This document shows, one piece after another, positions 1-9,200 of a stretch of 64,000 nt of DNA. Both the position numbers and the translations under genes were made by a program. The stretch covers positions 1 through 64,000 of the forward strand of contig NZ_JAAIYA010000029.1 in NCBI RefSeq assembly GCF_010894405.1. Direction: 5' to 3'. The notes beneath the pieces were generated by a model. That model saw nothing but the letters and a program-made list of their open reading frames with translations. It was not told the origin of the DNA and searched no databases. Origin of the DNA: Pyxidicoccus caerfyrddinensis (GTDB lineage Bacteria > Myxococcota > Myxococcia > Myxococcales > Myxococcaceae). Each line of letters opens with the position of its first letter. The stretch's first letter is position 1.

Positions 1-96
1 CTCATGGCCGAGGTGGATGCCTACCTGGAAGCTCGCAACGCGCAGCAGACCGCGAGCCCGCTGCTGCGCGCCGGCCCCGCTCGACGCGCAGCATGA
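1..96 (+). CDS. C-terminal end of an unidentified protein (partial)
   Basis: An open frame enters from the left edge and ends at a TGA at 94-96, giving the last 31 residues. They run from a short helix-like stretch (MAEVDAYLEARNAQQ) into an Ala/Arg-rich tail. Nothing in it is diagnostic and I do not recognise the family. It is in the same reading frame as the VOC-like frame that follows, separated only by this stop and five codons. Confidence 0.4.
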   Translation, partial: LMAEVDAYLEARNAQQTASPLLRAGPARRAA

Positions 97-111
97 GACC
101 GTTCGAGAATC

Positions 112-402
112 GTGATCGGTCGTTTAGGCTTCACGGTGAACTGGGAAGGGCAGGGGCTCGCGGAGCTCCAGCTCGGTGCGGCGGTCTTCCTCCTCCAGGA
201 CTTCCACAACCCCACCGTGCAGGAGAACTTGATGATGTTCGTCCGGGTGGATGACCTGGATGCGTGGTGGCGACACCTTCAGGAATGCGGCGTGCTGGAG
301 CGCTACCCGGGCGTCCGCGCCAAGGCGCCGACGCTGTATCCGTGGGGCATGCGCGAGGTGCACCTGATCGACCCAGCCGGGGTGTGCTGGCACTTCGCCT
401 AG
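112..402 (+). CDS. N-terminally truncated VOC/glyoxalase-bleomycin resistance-like protein
   Basis: The 96 residues read as the back part of a single VOC domain: RLGFTVNW at the start, an ELQLG-VFLLQDF strand pair, a FVRVDDLDAWW segment, and a closing EVHLIDPAGVCWHF strand carrying the usual late Glu/His positions. Family members normally begin about 25 residues earlier, with the first beta strand, the first helix and the first metal-ligand position. Here an in-frame stop lies 18 bases before the only usable start (GTG at 112), no ribosome binding site precedes it, and neither other frame upstream supplies the missing part. A TTA codon near the start is unusual for this genome. It is either a decayed gene or a remnant. 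The fold call is good; a functional product is doubtful. Confidence 0.5.
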   Translation: MIGRLGFTVNWEGQGLAELQLGAAVFLLQDFHNPTVQENLMMFVRVDDLDAWWRHLQECGVLERYPGVRAKAPTLYPWGMREVHLIDPAGVCWHFA

Positions 403-468
403 AAATCCGTGGGCGGACTGCGGTCTGGCGGATACGGTCCCCGGCCTCTCGCAGCTGGAGGAACACCC

Positions 469-882
469 TTGACCGACACCTTGCTCGGGACGACGTTGCT
501 CGCGGTCCCCGTGACGGCACTCTACGCAGCGCTCAACGCATTCCTCACGGTAGGGCTCGGCGTCAACGTCAGCCGAGTGCGCGGCAAGCACAACGTGTTC
601 CGGGGCGACGGAGGACACGCCGACCTGATTGCCGCCATCCGCGCGCACGGGAACAACGCGGAGCACGTTCCGCTGGCGCTCATCCTGCTGCTGGTGGCCG
701 AGCTGTGCGGCGGAAGCTCGATGGCGCTCCATGCCTTCGGTGGCGCGCTGCTCGTGGCGCGGCTGGCCCATGCGTTCGGGCTGATCAAGGCCAGTCGCGT
801 GCAGGTGGTGGGCGCACTGCTGACCCTGGCCGTGCAGCTGGGGCTCGCCGGGTACCTGCTCTGGCTGCGGCCCTGGGGCTGA
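469..882 (+). CDS. MAPEG family integral membrane protein
   Basis: I place the start at the TTG at 469 because a GGAGGA box sits about six bases upstream. This gives a 137-residue protein, the usual MAPEG length of about 130. Four hydrophobic segments are visible: residues 4-28, 62-82, about 88-103 and 112-133. Between the first two lies the family signature, with RAHGNNAEHVP followed by ALILLLVAEL, then RLAHAFG. Bacterial relatives are inner-membrane proteins related to eukaryotic glutathione-dependent eicosanoid enzymes, and most have no proven substrate. A GTG at 409 would add 20 residues that look unlike the family and lack a binding site. The gene ends 20 bases before the partial tRNA-Sec repeat, so it is probably the last host gene on this side. 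Confidence 0.85.
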   Translation: MTDTLLGTTLLAVPVTALYAALNAFLTVGLGVNVSRVRGKHNVFRGDGGHADLIAAIRAHGNNAEHVPLALILLLVAELCGGSSMALHAFGGALLVARLAHAFGLIKASRVQVVGALLTLAVQLGLAGYLLWLRPWG

Positions 883-902
883 GCGTCTCCCGTTGAGGGC
901 AG

Positions 903-969
903 GTGGCGGTATGGCACGGGAATCGAACTCGCCAGGGACGTCTCTCAGCGCCCCTCACCGGTTTTGAAG
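903..969 (-). repeat. Partial tRNA-Sec copy, left attachment-site-like repeat
   Basis: Read on the minus strand this is the 3' part of tRNA-Sec, from the anticodon loop (CTTCAAA) through the variable and T arms to CCA at 906-904. The 5' half is absent: after 969 the match to the right copy stops abruptly. Two bases differ from the intact gene, at 912 (acceptor stem) and 941 (variable-arm stem), and both destroy a base pair. That is expected of a copy no longer under selection. The break in the anticodon loop is a common crossover point for tRNA-targeting integrases. Confidence 0.8.
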
Positions 970-1082
970 CCCCGCCACCCCGATCCGCGAGGTGCCCGGC
1001 GGGACAGAAGGTCTGGGGCGGTCCCCACATCCACATCCAGAATTGAGTGGAAGGTCGGGGCCGGTTGCGTCCGTGAACTTCG

Positions 1083-1153
1083 CGCCGGTGATGCCGGCGC
1101 GCTCATGGCCTCCTTCATCTCGTCGGACACGCGTCCCGGAGCCGTCCCGGGAC
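1083..1153 (-). terminator. Two GC hairpins downstream of the first parvulin gene
   Basis: Two inverted repeats follow the stop of the minus-strand parvulin gene: GTCCCGG/CCGGGAC at 1133-1153 with a 7-base loop, and CGCCGG/CCGGCG at 1083-1099 with a 5-base loop. Neither is followed by a T run, so they are weak terminator candidates or mRNA-end stabilisers. The rest of 970-1175 shows no coding frame or other feature. Confidence 0.35.
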
Positions 1154-1175
1154 TGGCGCGCCGCGCACGAGGGCG

Positions 1176-2159
1176 CTACGGCTGCCGCGCGTCAGAGGTG
1201 GGAGGCAGGGCAGGCGCACCCTCGGCGTCCACCTTGACCTGGGCCAGCACGTCGTCGCGCACCTCGATCTTCGCCTTGGACTTCAATCCGGCGATGAAGT
1301 CGTCGAGCGCGCGCGCCCGGCGCTCGGAGAGGAGGCGGCTCTCGATGCGCGCCTTCACGGAGTCGAAGTCCTGATTGGTGCCGAGCTGCCGCCCCAGCAG
1401 CTTCACCAGGTGGAAGCCCTTGCTCGTCTCCACCACCGGGCCCACGCCCGAGTCCGCCGTGATGGCGAAGGCCGCAGCCGCCAGCGGAGCTTCCCAGGCC
1501 TGGGTCAGCTCCTCGCGGGAGAGGAAGCCCAGGTCCCCACCGGCGGACTTCGTGGCTTTGTCCCAGGAGTGCTCCGCCGCCGCCAGCTCGAAGGCGCTCG
1601 TATTGGCCCCCGCGGACTTCGCCTTCACGTCCGCCAGCAACTTCGTGGCCGCCGCGCGGGCCTGGTTGCGCTTCGCGGTGTCACCCTCGACGGCGGGCAG
1701 GAAGATGTGGCTGACGCGCACGCGCTCCGGACGGACGAACTCGGACAGGTGCTCGTCGTAGTACTTGCGCAGCTCGGTCTCCGACAGCGTGCCGGTGGCC
1801 TCCTGCTGCTGGCGAAGCAGCTTCTGCACCATCACCTTCTGGAGAGTGGCCTGGATCTCCGGATCCTTGTCCAGCCCTGCCCGTTGCGCCTCCTGCGCCA
1901 GCAGCTCGAAACGGATGAGGTTGTCCAGGAACTCCTTCTTCTTCTCGGGCGTGGCGTAGCGAGCGCGGATGAACGCCGGCTGCTCCCGCAGCTTCGCCTC
2001 CACCTCCTCCGCCGTCACGGGTTGGCCATTCACCAGCGCCACCACAGGGCCCTGCTTGCCGTTGGCAGCCTCCGAACCGGAGCTCTTGTCGCCCGAGCAT
2101 CCCAGGAGGACGAGCGAGGCCAGAAGGGGGAGTCGAAGGGAAGGGGAAAGCATACGCAT
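1176..2159 (-). CDS. SurA-like parvulin peptidyl-prolyl isomerase lipoprotein (A)
   Basis: A 327-residue lipoprotein starting at the ATG at 2159: a short basic N-terminus and hydrophobic stretch end in a VLLGC lipobox, with Cys21 the lipidation site. Residues about 35-130 form the SurA-type N-terminal helical chaperone region (GQPVTAEEVEAKL, then a Lys/Gln-rich helix). Residues about 150-270 form the parvulin domain. It keeps both conserved His positions of the family (VSHIF and GFHLV) and the GGDLGFL motif. It should act in the periplasm on unfolded secreted proteins. It is divergent from parvulin B, with 192 bp between the starts. An open frame extends further upstream, but that part lacks a signal peptide and crosses the promoter region, so I reject a longer start. 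This is the only one of the three parvulins here that looks fully catalytic. Confidence 0.88.
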   Translation of the reverse strand: MRMLSPSLRLPLLASLVLLGCSGDKSSGSEAANGKQGPVVALVNGQPVTAEEVEAKLREQPAFIRARYATPEKKKEFLDNLIRFELLAQEAQRAGLDKDPEIQATLQKVMVQKLLRQQQEATGTLSETELRKYYDEHLSEFVRPERVRVSHIFLPAVEGDTAKRNQARAAATKLLADVKAKSAGANTSAFELAAAEHSWDKATKSAGGDLGFLSREELTQAWEAPLAAAAFAITADSGVGPVVETSKGFHLVKLLGRQLGTNQDFDSVKARIESRLLSERRARALDDFIAGLKSKAKIEVRDDVLAQVKVDAEGAPALPPTSDARQP

Positions 2160-2351
2160 GACAGGGATTCCGAGCGGTTGGGCAGGCTCGCAGCCCCCAG
2201 ACCTGATGCGTCGGGGCCGGGAAGACGTGCGGCGAGTTGAAAGAGATTCTTGCATAATAGCCCCGGAATCGTGGATCGTGCGCTCGCGAACAGCAGCCAT
2301 CGGGACGGGGCCGACCCGGTGAACATCCACCCAAGCAGTGAGCGCCCCTCC
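2160..2351. promoter_or_regulatory. Divergent promoter region between parvulins A and B
   Basis: This gap must drive the minus-strand parvulin A and the large plus-strand operon. Its only A/T-rich patch is 2236-2260, which includes TTGAAA at 2237 and CATAAT at 2253 on the plus strand and TATTAT on the minus strand. I cannot find a -35/-10 pair with standard spacing on either strand, so a specific start site is not claimed. Confidence 0.35.
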
Positions 2352-3260
2352 ATGAGGCCGTTCCATTTCATTACAGGGCTGACCCTTGCCTTTTTTGCCG
2401 TGGCCTGTACGCCGCCGGCCCGGGAGCCGTCCGCCCAGGGCCAGGCGAGCCTGCCGGATGGCGGCAGGGTGGTAGGGCGCTACGACGGGGGCGTCGTCAC
2501 GGAGGAGGAGCTGCTCGCAGAGTCCTCCCGGCTCCCCTCGCCGCTGCGCGAGCAGTTCGAAGGGCCCAACGGACGGCACGAGTTTGTAAGGTCGATGATC
2601 GACAAGCGTCTACTGGCCCAGGAAGCCAGCGCGCGTGGGCTGCACGAAAAGCCTGAAATCCAGAAGCAGGTCCGGGCACTGGAAGAGCGCCTGATGCTCC
2701 AGGCGTTGTTGGCCGAGGAGGAGCGCGCGGCAGGGGCGCCCTCGGAGGCGGAGCTGCACGCCTGGTACGAGGGGCACCTCTCGGAGCTGACACAGCCAGA
2801 GCGGGTGCGGGTGGTGCGCATCTTCGCGGCCATGCCGGCCGGGGCGTCGGCGACCCAGCGGACCCAGGCGCGGCAGCGCGCGGAGCGCTTCGCGCAGCAA
2901 CTCCAGGCGGGCCAGCCGAGGGCGAAGGTGGCTGCGGGCGGGGATGGGCCGGAGAGGGCACAGGGCGGTGAGCTGGGATTGCTCGCGCGCGGGGACTGGC
3001 GTGGGGATGCGGCGGTGGAGAAGGCGGCCTTTGCCCTGAAGAAGGTGGGCGAGGTGAGCCCGGTGGTGACGGAAATGGGAGGCTTCTTGGTGCTCCAGCT
3101 CCTGGAGCGCCGCGAGGCGCGAGTCCCGCCGTTCGAGGAGGTCCGCGCGGAGGTGGAGGCGCGGATGCTCCCGCAGCGCAAGCGCAAGGTATTCGAAGAC
3201 CTGCTCGAGCGGCTGCGGCGGGCGGGAGCGATTGAGATCGACGTGGCAGGGCGTCCCTAG
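2352..3260 (+). CDS. Degenerate SurA-like parvulin lipoprotein (B)
   Basis: A 302-residue lipoprotein from the ATG at 2352, with a signal sequence ending in FAVAC (Cys19). The layout matches parvulin A: an N-terminal SurA-like helical region (residues 40-130), a parvulin-type domain (about 150-255) with GGELGLL, and a basic helical tail. The conserved parvulin His residues are both gone: the first motif reads RVVRIF instead of xVSHIx, and the second reads GGFLVLQ instead of GFHLV. It may therefore be a non-catalytic chaperone or holdase; that part is inference. It lies 35 bp upstream of the giant gene on the same strand and appears to be the first gene of the operon, which suggests it handles the giant protein or the RHS protein during passage through the periplasm. 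Confidence 0.82.
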   Translation: MRPFHFITGLTLAFFAVACTPPAREPSAQGQASLPDGGRVVGRYDGGVVTEEELLAESSRLPSPLREQFEGPNGRHEFVRSMIDKRLLAQEASARGLHEKPEIQKQVRALEERLMLQALLAEEERAAGAPSEAELHAWYEGHLSELTQPERVRVVRIFAAMPAGASATQRTQARQRAERFAQQLQAGQPRAKVAAGGDGPERAQGGELGLLARGDWRGDAAVEKAAFALKKVGEVSPVVTEMGGFLVLQLLERREARVPPFEEVRAEVEARMLPQRKRKVFEDLLERLRRAGAIEIDVAGRP

Positions 3261-3295
3261 TCTCAGCGGGAATGGGACCGTATGGAGGGGGCTTT

Positions 3296-6200
3296 GTGAA
3301 TCGGTTCGTTACGAACGGTGGGCGCGCCGTGCTGGCGATTCTCTGCCTGGGTCTTGCCCTGTCCGCGAGCGCGCAGCAGCCGCCTCCGGAGCCTGTCGTC
3401 ACCGCCGCCTACCCGCTGGCCCCGCTGCGCCCGGGCGCGACGAGCGCGGAGATTGGCTTCGACATCGCGGAGCAGCCGTCGCGGCTGCGGGTGTCCGTGA
3501 CGAGCGACTCCGCGACGAAGGGCAGCTTCGTCACCCTGAACGACCTGCTCGTGGAGCGTGACTTCGCGGGCGCGGTGCCCTTCCACCTGCTCATCCCCCT
3601 GAAGGCCCCCTTCCCGGATGACGGTGTGCTCACCGTCATCGCCACGCCGCTGGCCGCCGATGGCACCTCGGGCGACCCGCTCCCCGTGACGTTCAGCGCG
3701 AAGTCGAGCCCCCCGGCTTTCGGGGCCACGCCCATCGCCGTGCGCGCGAACGAGGCCCGGAGCCACATCACCCTGGAGGTGAACTACACGGGAGACGTGT
3801 CCTCCGCGGAGGTGTCCGTCCTGGGCGCCTCGGCGATCGCGCTGAACCTGGTGCACGGTGACCTGGGTGAGGTGGAGCCACGGGCCTTCATGGTGGCCCG
3901 CGGGCTGGTAGGCCGTCCCCGTGCCAGCGCCCCCGGCCGCATCAGCTTCACCATTCCCACCCTGGAGGGGATTTCCATTCCTCCGGATGGCGTGGTCATC
4001 GCGGACGTCGCGCTGCGCGATGCGTTCGGCCGCACGGTGCACACCTCGGCCGTCGAGTTCGCCAGCTCCACCACCTTTGATCCGCTGGTGGACCTGGTGG
4101 TGTCTCCCTCGTCCCTGCTGTTGGAGCAGATTGGCCAGGCAGTGCGGCTGCAGGTCACCGGCCGCTTCGCGGTGGCGGGGGACGTGGACCTGTCGGGCGC
4201 ACGGCACGGGGTGACCTATGCGTCCGGGAACCCCGACGTCGTCTCCGTCGCGCAGGACGGCATGGCCGTGGCGCTGCTCCCGGGCGAGACGACGCTCCAG
4301 GTGACGTATGCGAACCGGACGGTGGATGTGCCCGTCCTCGTCACCCAGCAGGCGCAGTTCGAGCGGGTGGAGATCCACCGGGACCTGGACCCCCGGACGC
4401 TGATCGAACCGCTGGAGTTCGTCATCGACCGCGTGGGGGGCACCCTGCCTCTCAAGCTCGTGGGCGTCCTGAGGGTGGATGGGGCCGAGCGGTACGTGGA
4501 CCTCACCTCCTTCACGTCGAAGGTCCAGTGGACCTCCTCCGACACCAGCGTGGAGGTGTCGGCCCAGGGCCGGCTGACCGCGAAGCGTCCGGGCTTCGCC
4601 TCCATCCAGGCCACCTACCGGGTGAACGACAGCACCACGCTCACCGCCTCCGCGCGCCAGGTGGAGGCGAAGAACGCCGCGCCGGAGATCCGCCTGGCCT
4701 CGCCCACCACCGTGACGGCCGGCACCTCCTTCGAGGTGAAGGCGCTCGCCACGGACGACATGGGCATCAAGGAGGTCCGGTTCTTCCTGGGCAAGGCCCG
4801 GGTCCCCGTGGCCGTGGACACCCAGGCGCCCTACGTGCTCCAGGTGCAGGCCCCGACGCAGTCGGGGGCGACGCTGGAGGTGGCCGCGGAGGTCGAGGAT
4901 ATCGGCGGGGCCATGACTCCCGCCGCGGCGGTGAAGGTGAAGGTCACCCCCGTTCCCGGTCCGAGCGCGAAGCAGATCGTCTACGAGGTGCCCTCGCCGG
5001 GCGCCCACCTCATCGAGGGGCTGCCGCAGGTCATCCGGGTGACGAGCGGCAACTGGATGTCGGGCAACCTGTCCCCCTCGGACTTCCAGACGGTGCGGTT
5101 CACCGTGGATGGGGCTCCGCTGGGCGCCTCGCAGACGCCACGCATGGAGATCCGCGCGCTCCCGAACACGGACCCGGAAGAGCTCGTGGCCGTGCCCCTG
5201 TGGGAGATCACCTACGTTCCCCCGCCGGGCAGCGCGGGCACCACCGCGATGGTGCGGGCGGTGGGCGTGGACCGGGGAGGCGCCAGCGCCGAGGGCGCGG
5301 CGATGCTCGTGCGCATCGTGCGGAACGAGCCGCCGCTGGTCTCCATCCGCCAGCCGATGGGCTCGTCGGTGGAGGCCCGGGCCGGGCTGCCGCTCACCGT
5401 CAGCGGAACCATCGGTGACGACGCGCTGTCCTTCGGCGTGCGGGTGGCGCTGCTGGTGGACGGCAACGCCGTGGCCACCCAGCAGCTCTCCGCCGAGGGA
5501 CTGGCGGGCACGTCCACCGCTTCCAAGGACTTCTCCTTCACCTGGACGCCCCCGTCCGGGAGCGTGGGCCGGCGGCACCAGGTGGAGGTGCAGGCCATCG
5601 ACAACGCCGGGCAGGAGCGGCGGGCGCGCTTCGAACTGGTCGTCCAGGCGGACGCGGCGCCCACCATCGCCATCTCCACCCCCACGGACGGGGCCAACGT
5701 GGTGGCCGGCACCACGCTGCGCCTCACGGCGAACGTCGTGGACGACAAGGCCGACACCGTCAACGTCGCCTGGTACGTCAACGACGCGGGCGTGGGCCAG
5801 TCCAGCGCGCCGCCGTACCTGGTGCGCTTCGCGACGCCCGGCCAGGCCGGGGACCTGTCGGTGACGGCCGTGGCCCGGGATGCCCGTGGCCAGACGGGCA
5901 CGCCCCTGCACGGGGTGACGGTGCACGTGGAGCCGGATACGACCGCCCCCACCGTTGCCTTCCAGGCGCCGAGACCCGGCATCAAGGTTCCCGTGTCCCA
6001 GCCCCTGCTCGTCACCGTGACGGGCGGCGACAACGTGGACACCGTCAAGGTGCGCCTCTTCACCCAGCGCCCGGGCGGCGAGCGCGTGCTGCTCGTCCAG
6101 GACGCCTCTCCGCTGGAGGACGAGGGACGCCTGGGCTCCTTCATCACCCATGCCGTCGTGCCGAAGGCGCAGCTCGTCGAGGGGCTGAAGCTCATCGCCG

Positions 6201-9200
6201 AGGCCGAGGATGCGGCGGGCAGGGTGGGCGTCCAGGAGCGCGTGCTCGCTCTGAACACGCAGGATGCGCTTCCCACCGTGGCGTTCGTCACCCCGTCCGC
6301 GGAGGACACCGTCCCCGTGGGGACGGTGCTGACGGTGCTGTTGAGCGCGGAGGACGACGTCGCCATCGCGAGCGTGGAGCTGTACCAGGGCGCGACGCGC
6401 GTCGGCGACCCGCTGGCCGCTCCTCCGTACCGGTTCCTCGTGAGCCTGCCCGACTCGCCCCAGGCCGTGCAGCTCCGGGCTCGCGCGACGGACTCCGCCG
6501 GGCAGCAGTCCGGCGACACGCTCCTCACCATCCATGTCGTCCCGGACGACGAGAAGCCGATGGTGGCCTTCCGCACGCCCGTCGAGGGTGGCCGGCTCTT
6601 CACCGGTGATTCCGTCCCCATCGAGGTGGTGTCGGCGGACAACGTGGGCGTCACGAAGGCCACCCTCTTCGTGAACGACGTGGAGGCCGGCACGTCGACC
6701 AGCGGCACTCAGGAGAACCTGTACCAGGTCTTCCGGTTCAACGGCGTTAGGGCCACCCCGGCGGCGCCGGACAAGCCCATGTCGCTGCTGGCCCGGGTGG
6801 AGGACGCCGCGGGCAACAAGGCCGAGCGGCGCATCGAGCTGCAGGTGGGAGCGAACACCCGTCCCGAGGTGACGCTCTACACGCCCGCGCCGCGCACCCC
6901 GGTGAAGGAGGGCGAGGACGTCGACATCACCTTCACCGTGGCCAATGACGACGGCAACGTGACCTGGGCGGGCCGCTCCGGCGGCGTGCTGCAGGACGGT
7001 GGCTTCCCGCCCATTCCCACGAACGGAAAGCAGGACCTGTCCAAGCTCCAGCGCCTCGTGGTCCGCGCGCCCCTGGTCCAGGACGGCGGCCCTCCGCCCA
7101 CCGTGGGCGTGGCGGCCGTCGACCTGCACGATGCGGGGACCTACACCGACGTGGTGCTGGACGTGGCGGAGGACACGGAGAGCCCCACGGTGGTGCTGGT
7201 CTCGCCGCAGCCCGCCCGCGAGGGCGTGCTGGAGGTGCCCCAGAACGGCAGCCTGAGCATGCGCGTGGACGTCTCCGACGACGTGCGCGTCACCCGCGTG
7301 GGCGTGGTCGTGGACGCCGACTACGAGCTGGCCGAGAGCTCCTCGGGGGCTCGCATCCGCGAGGCGGAGTGGAGGTTCGAGGAGGAGCGCACGCCCAACC
7401 CGCTCGGGCCGGGGGACATCCTCCTCAGCCGGCGCTATGCGGGCTCGTGGGCTGGCGCGGTCGGCTTCCCCGCCAGTGACATGAGCCTGGCGCCCGGCCT
7501 CCACACGCTCCGGGCGAAGGTGTACGACGCCGCGGGCAACTTCGAGCTGAGCTCGTCCGTCCAGTTCCGCATCGTCGCGCGCGAGGACAAGCTGCCTCCC
7601 GTGGTGCGCATCTCCCTGGACGGCACGCCCGATGCGCGCACGTGCGTGGCGGGCTCGACGCCCGTCCTGCGCGTCCACGCGACGGACGATGGCGAGCTGT
7701 CGTCGCTGTCCGTGCTGTTCGATGGGGACCCCGTGGAGCCGGGGGGCGGGCTCGAGCTCACGAGCAGCCCCAGCAACATCACACTGTCCGGTCCCTTCCC
7801 GCTGCTCCCGCTGGATGCGGATGGCCCCCGCACGGTGGTCTTCGAGGCGCGGGCCGTCGACGCGGCCAACCGGGCCACCGTCACCAGCTTCTCCTGCCAG
7901 CTCGTGGCGGACACCGCGCCGGTCGTGGTCTGGACCATGCCGGACCCCGGGAGCCGGCTCACCGAGGAGCAGCTCACGCCCGCGACGCTGGAGCTCCAGG
8001 ACGACGTGAAGCTGCGCTCGGCGTGGCTCGTCGCGCCCTCCGTGAGCCTGTCCGCCGTGGGAGAGAGCTCCTTCCAGCTCAGCTTCCCCTCCGAAATCTC
8101 CCCGGGTGATCGCCCCGTCTCCAGCGCGACGCTCTCCTTCGGCCGGGAGAGGACCACGGCCCTGCCAGCGCGCTTCACCGCCACCGTGGGGAGCAAGGGC
8201 GTCACCGTGTCGCCCCAGGCGCTCCTTGCCGATGACAATGCCCCCGGCGCGCTGGTGCTGGAGCTTCCCCGCTGGGAGTCCACGAATGCCGCCGTGGCGA
8301 ACGTCACCTACGTCTACCGCCCGCATGCGAACGCCACGAGCCCCTTCTTCGCGGCGCACCCGCCCTCGCAGGCGCGCGCCCTCACGCTGACTCCGGACGG
8401 CACCGGCACGCTCCTCACCGCCGATCTCGGCTTCCCGGCGAGCCTCGTGGACATGGAGGAGGTCGTCGTCACCTTCTCCGCCGGCGCCAGCAACGAGGCG
8501 CCGCTCGTCTCCCGCCTGTCCATCCGCTACCTCGGCCACACGGCACCCCAGGTGCGCGTGGTCGCGGAGGGGATGAAGGCGGCGGTGGAGGCCATCAACC
8601 CGGCGCTCGCGGGCGCCGGCCGGCCCACCGCGCGTCCGGTGTCGCTGCGCATCCCCGAAGCGTGGGGCGCGGCCCAGGTGCTGTACACCGCCCTCGTCGT
8701 GGACTCGCGTGGCGCGACTGCGCGCGCGGAGCGGACCTTCTCCGTCCAGGCGGACGGGCAGCCTCCGGCCGTCTCGGTGACGAGCGCCGGCAACCAGGGC
8801 GTGGTGGTGGAGGGGCGGGACTTCAAGGCGACGGTGCGCGTCACCGACAACGCGAGCACCGCGAGGGTGCGGCTCTACGCGCGGGGCACGCAGGTGGGCG
8901 AGGAGCTCCTGGTGGGCCCTCGCCAGGACGTGGAGTTCACCATCCCGGGCGCCCTGGCCACCGCCGGCACCCTGGAGCTGTCCGCCACGGCGTGGGACCG
9001 CGCGGGCAACACCGCGACGTCGAGCCCGCTCTTCGCGCAGGTCCGCGCGGACACGGCCCCCGTCGTGGAGTGGGTGAGCTTGACGTCGGCGGGAGAGCAG
9101 GTCACCCAGCGGGAGCTGCAGAGTGGCTTCGTCCGCCTCATCCAGAACACGAACGCGGAGCTGCGCTTCCGCGTCCGCGATGACGTGGTCGTCACGGACT

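Noticed and set aside
2160..2579. A 140-residue N-terminal extension of parvulin A
   Set aside because: The added residues run across the divergent promoter and into parvulin B, and would hide the lipoprotein signal that begins at 2159.
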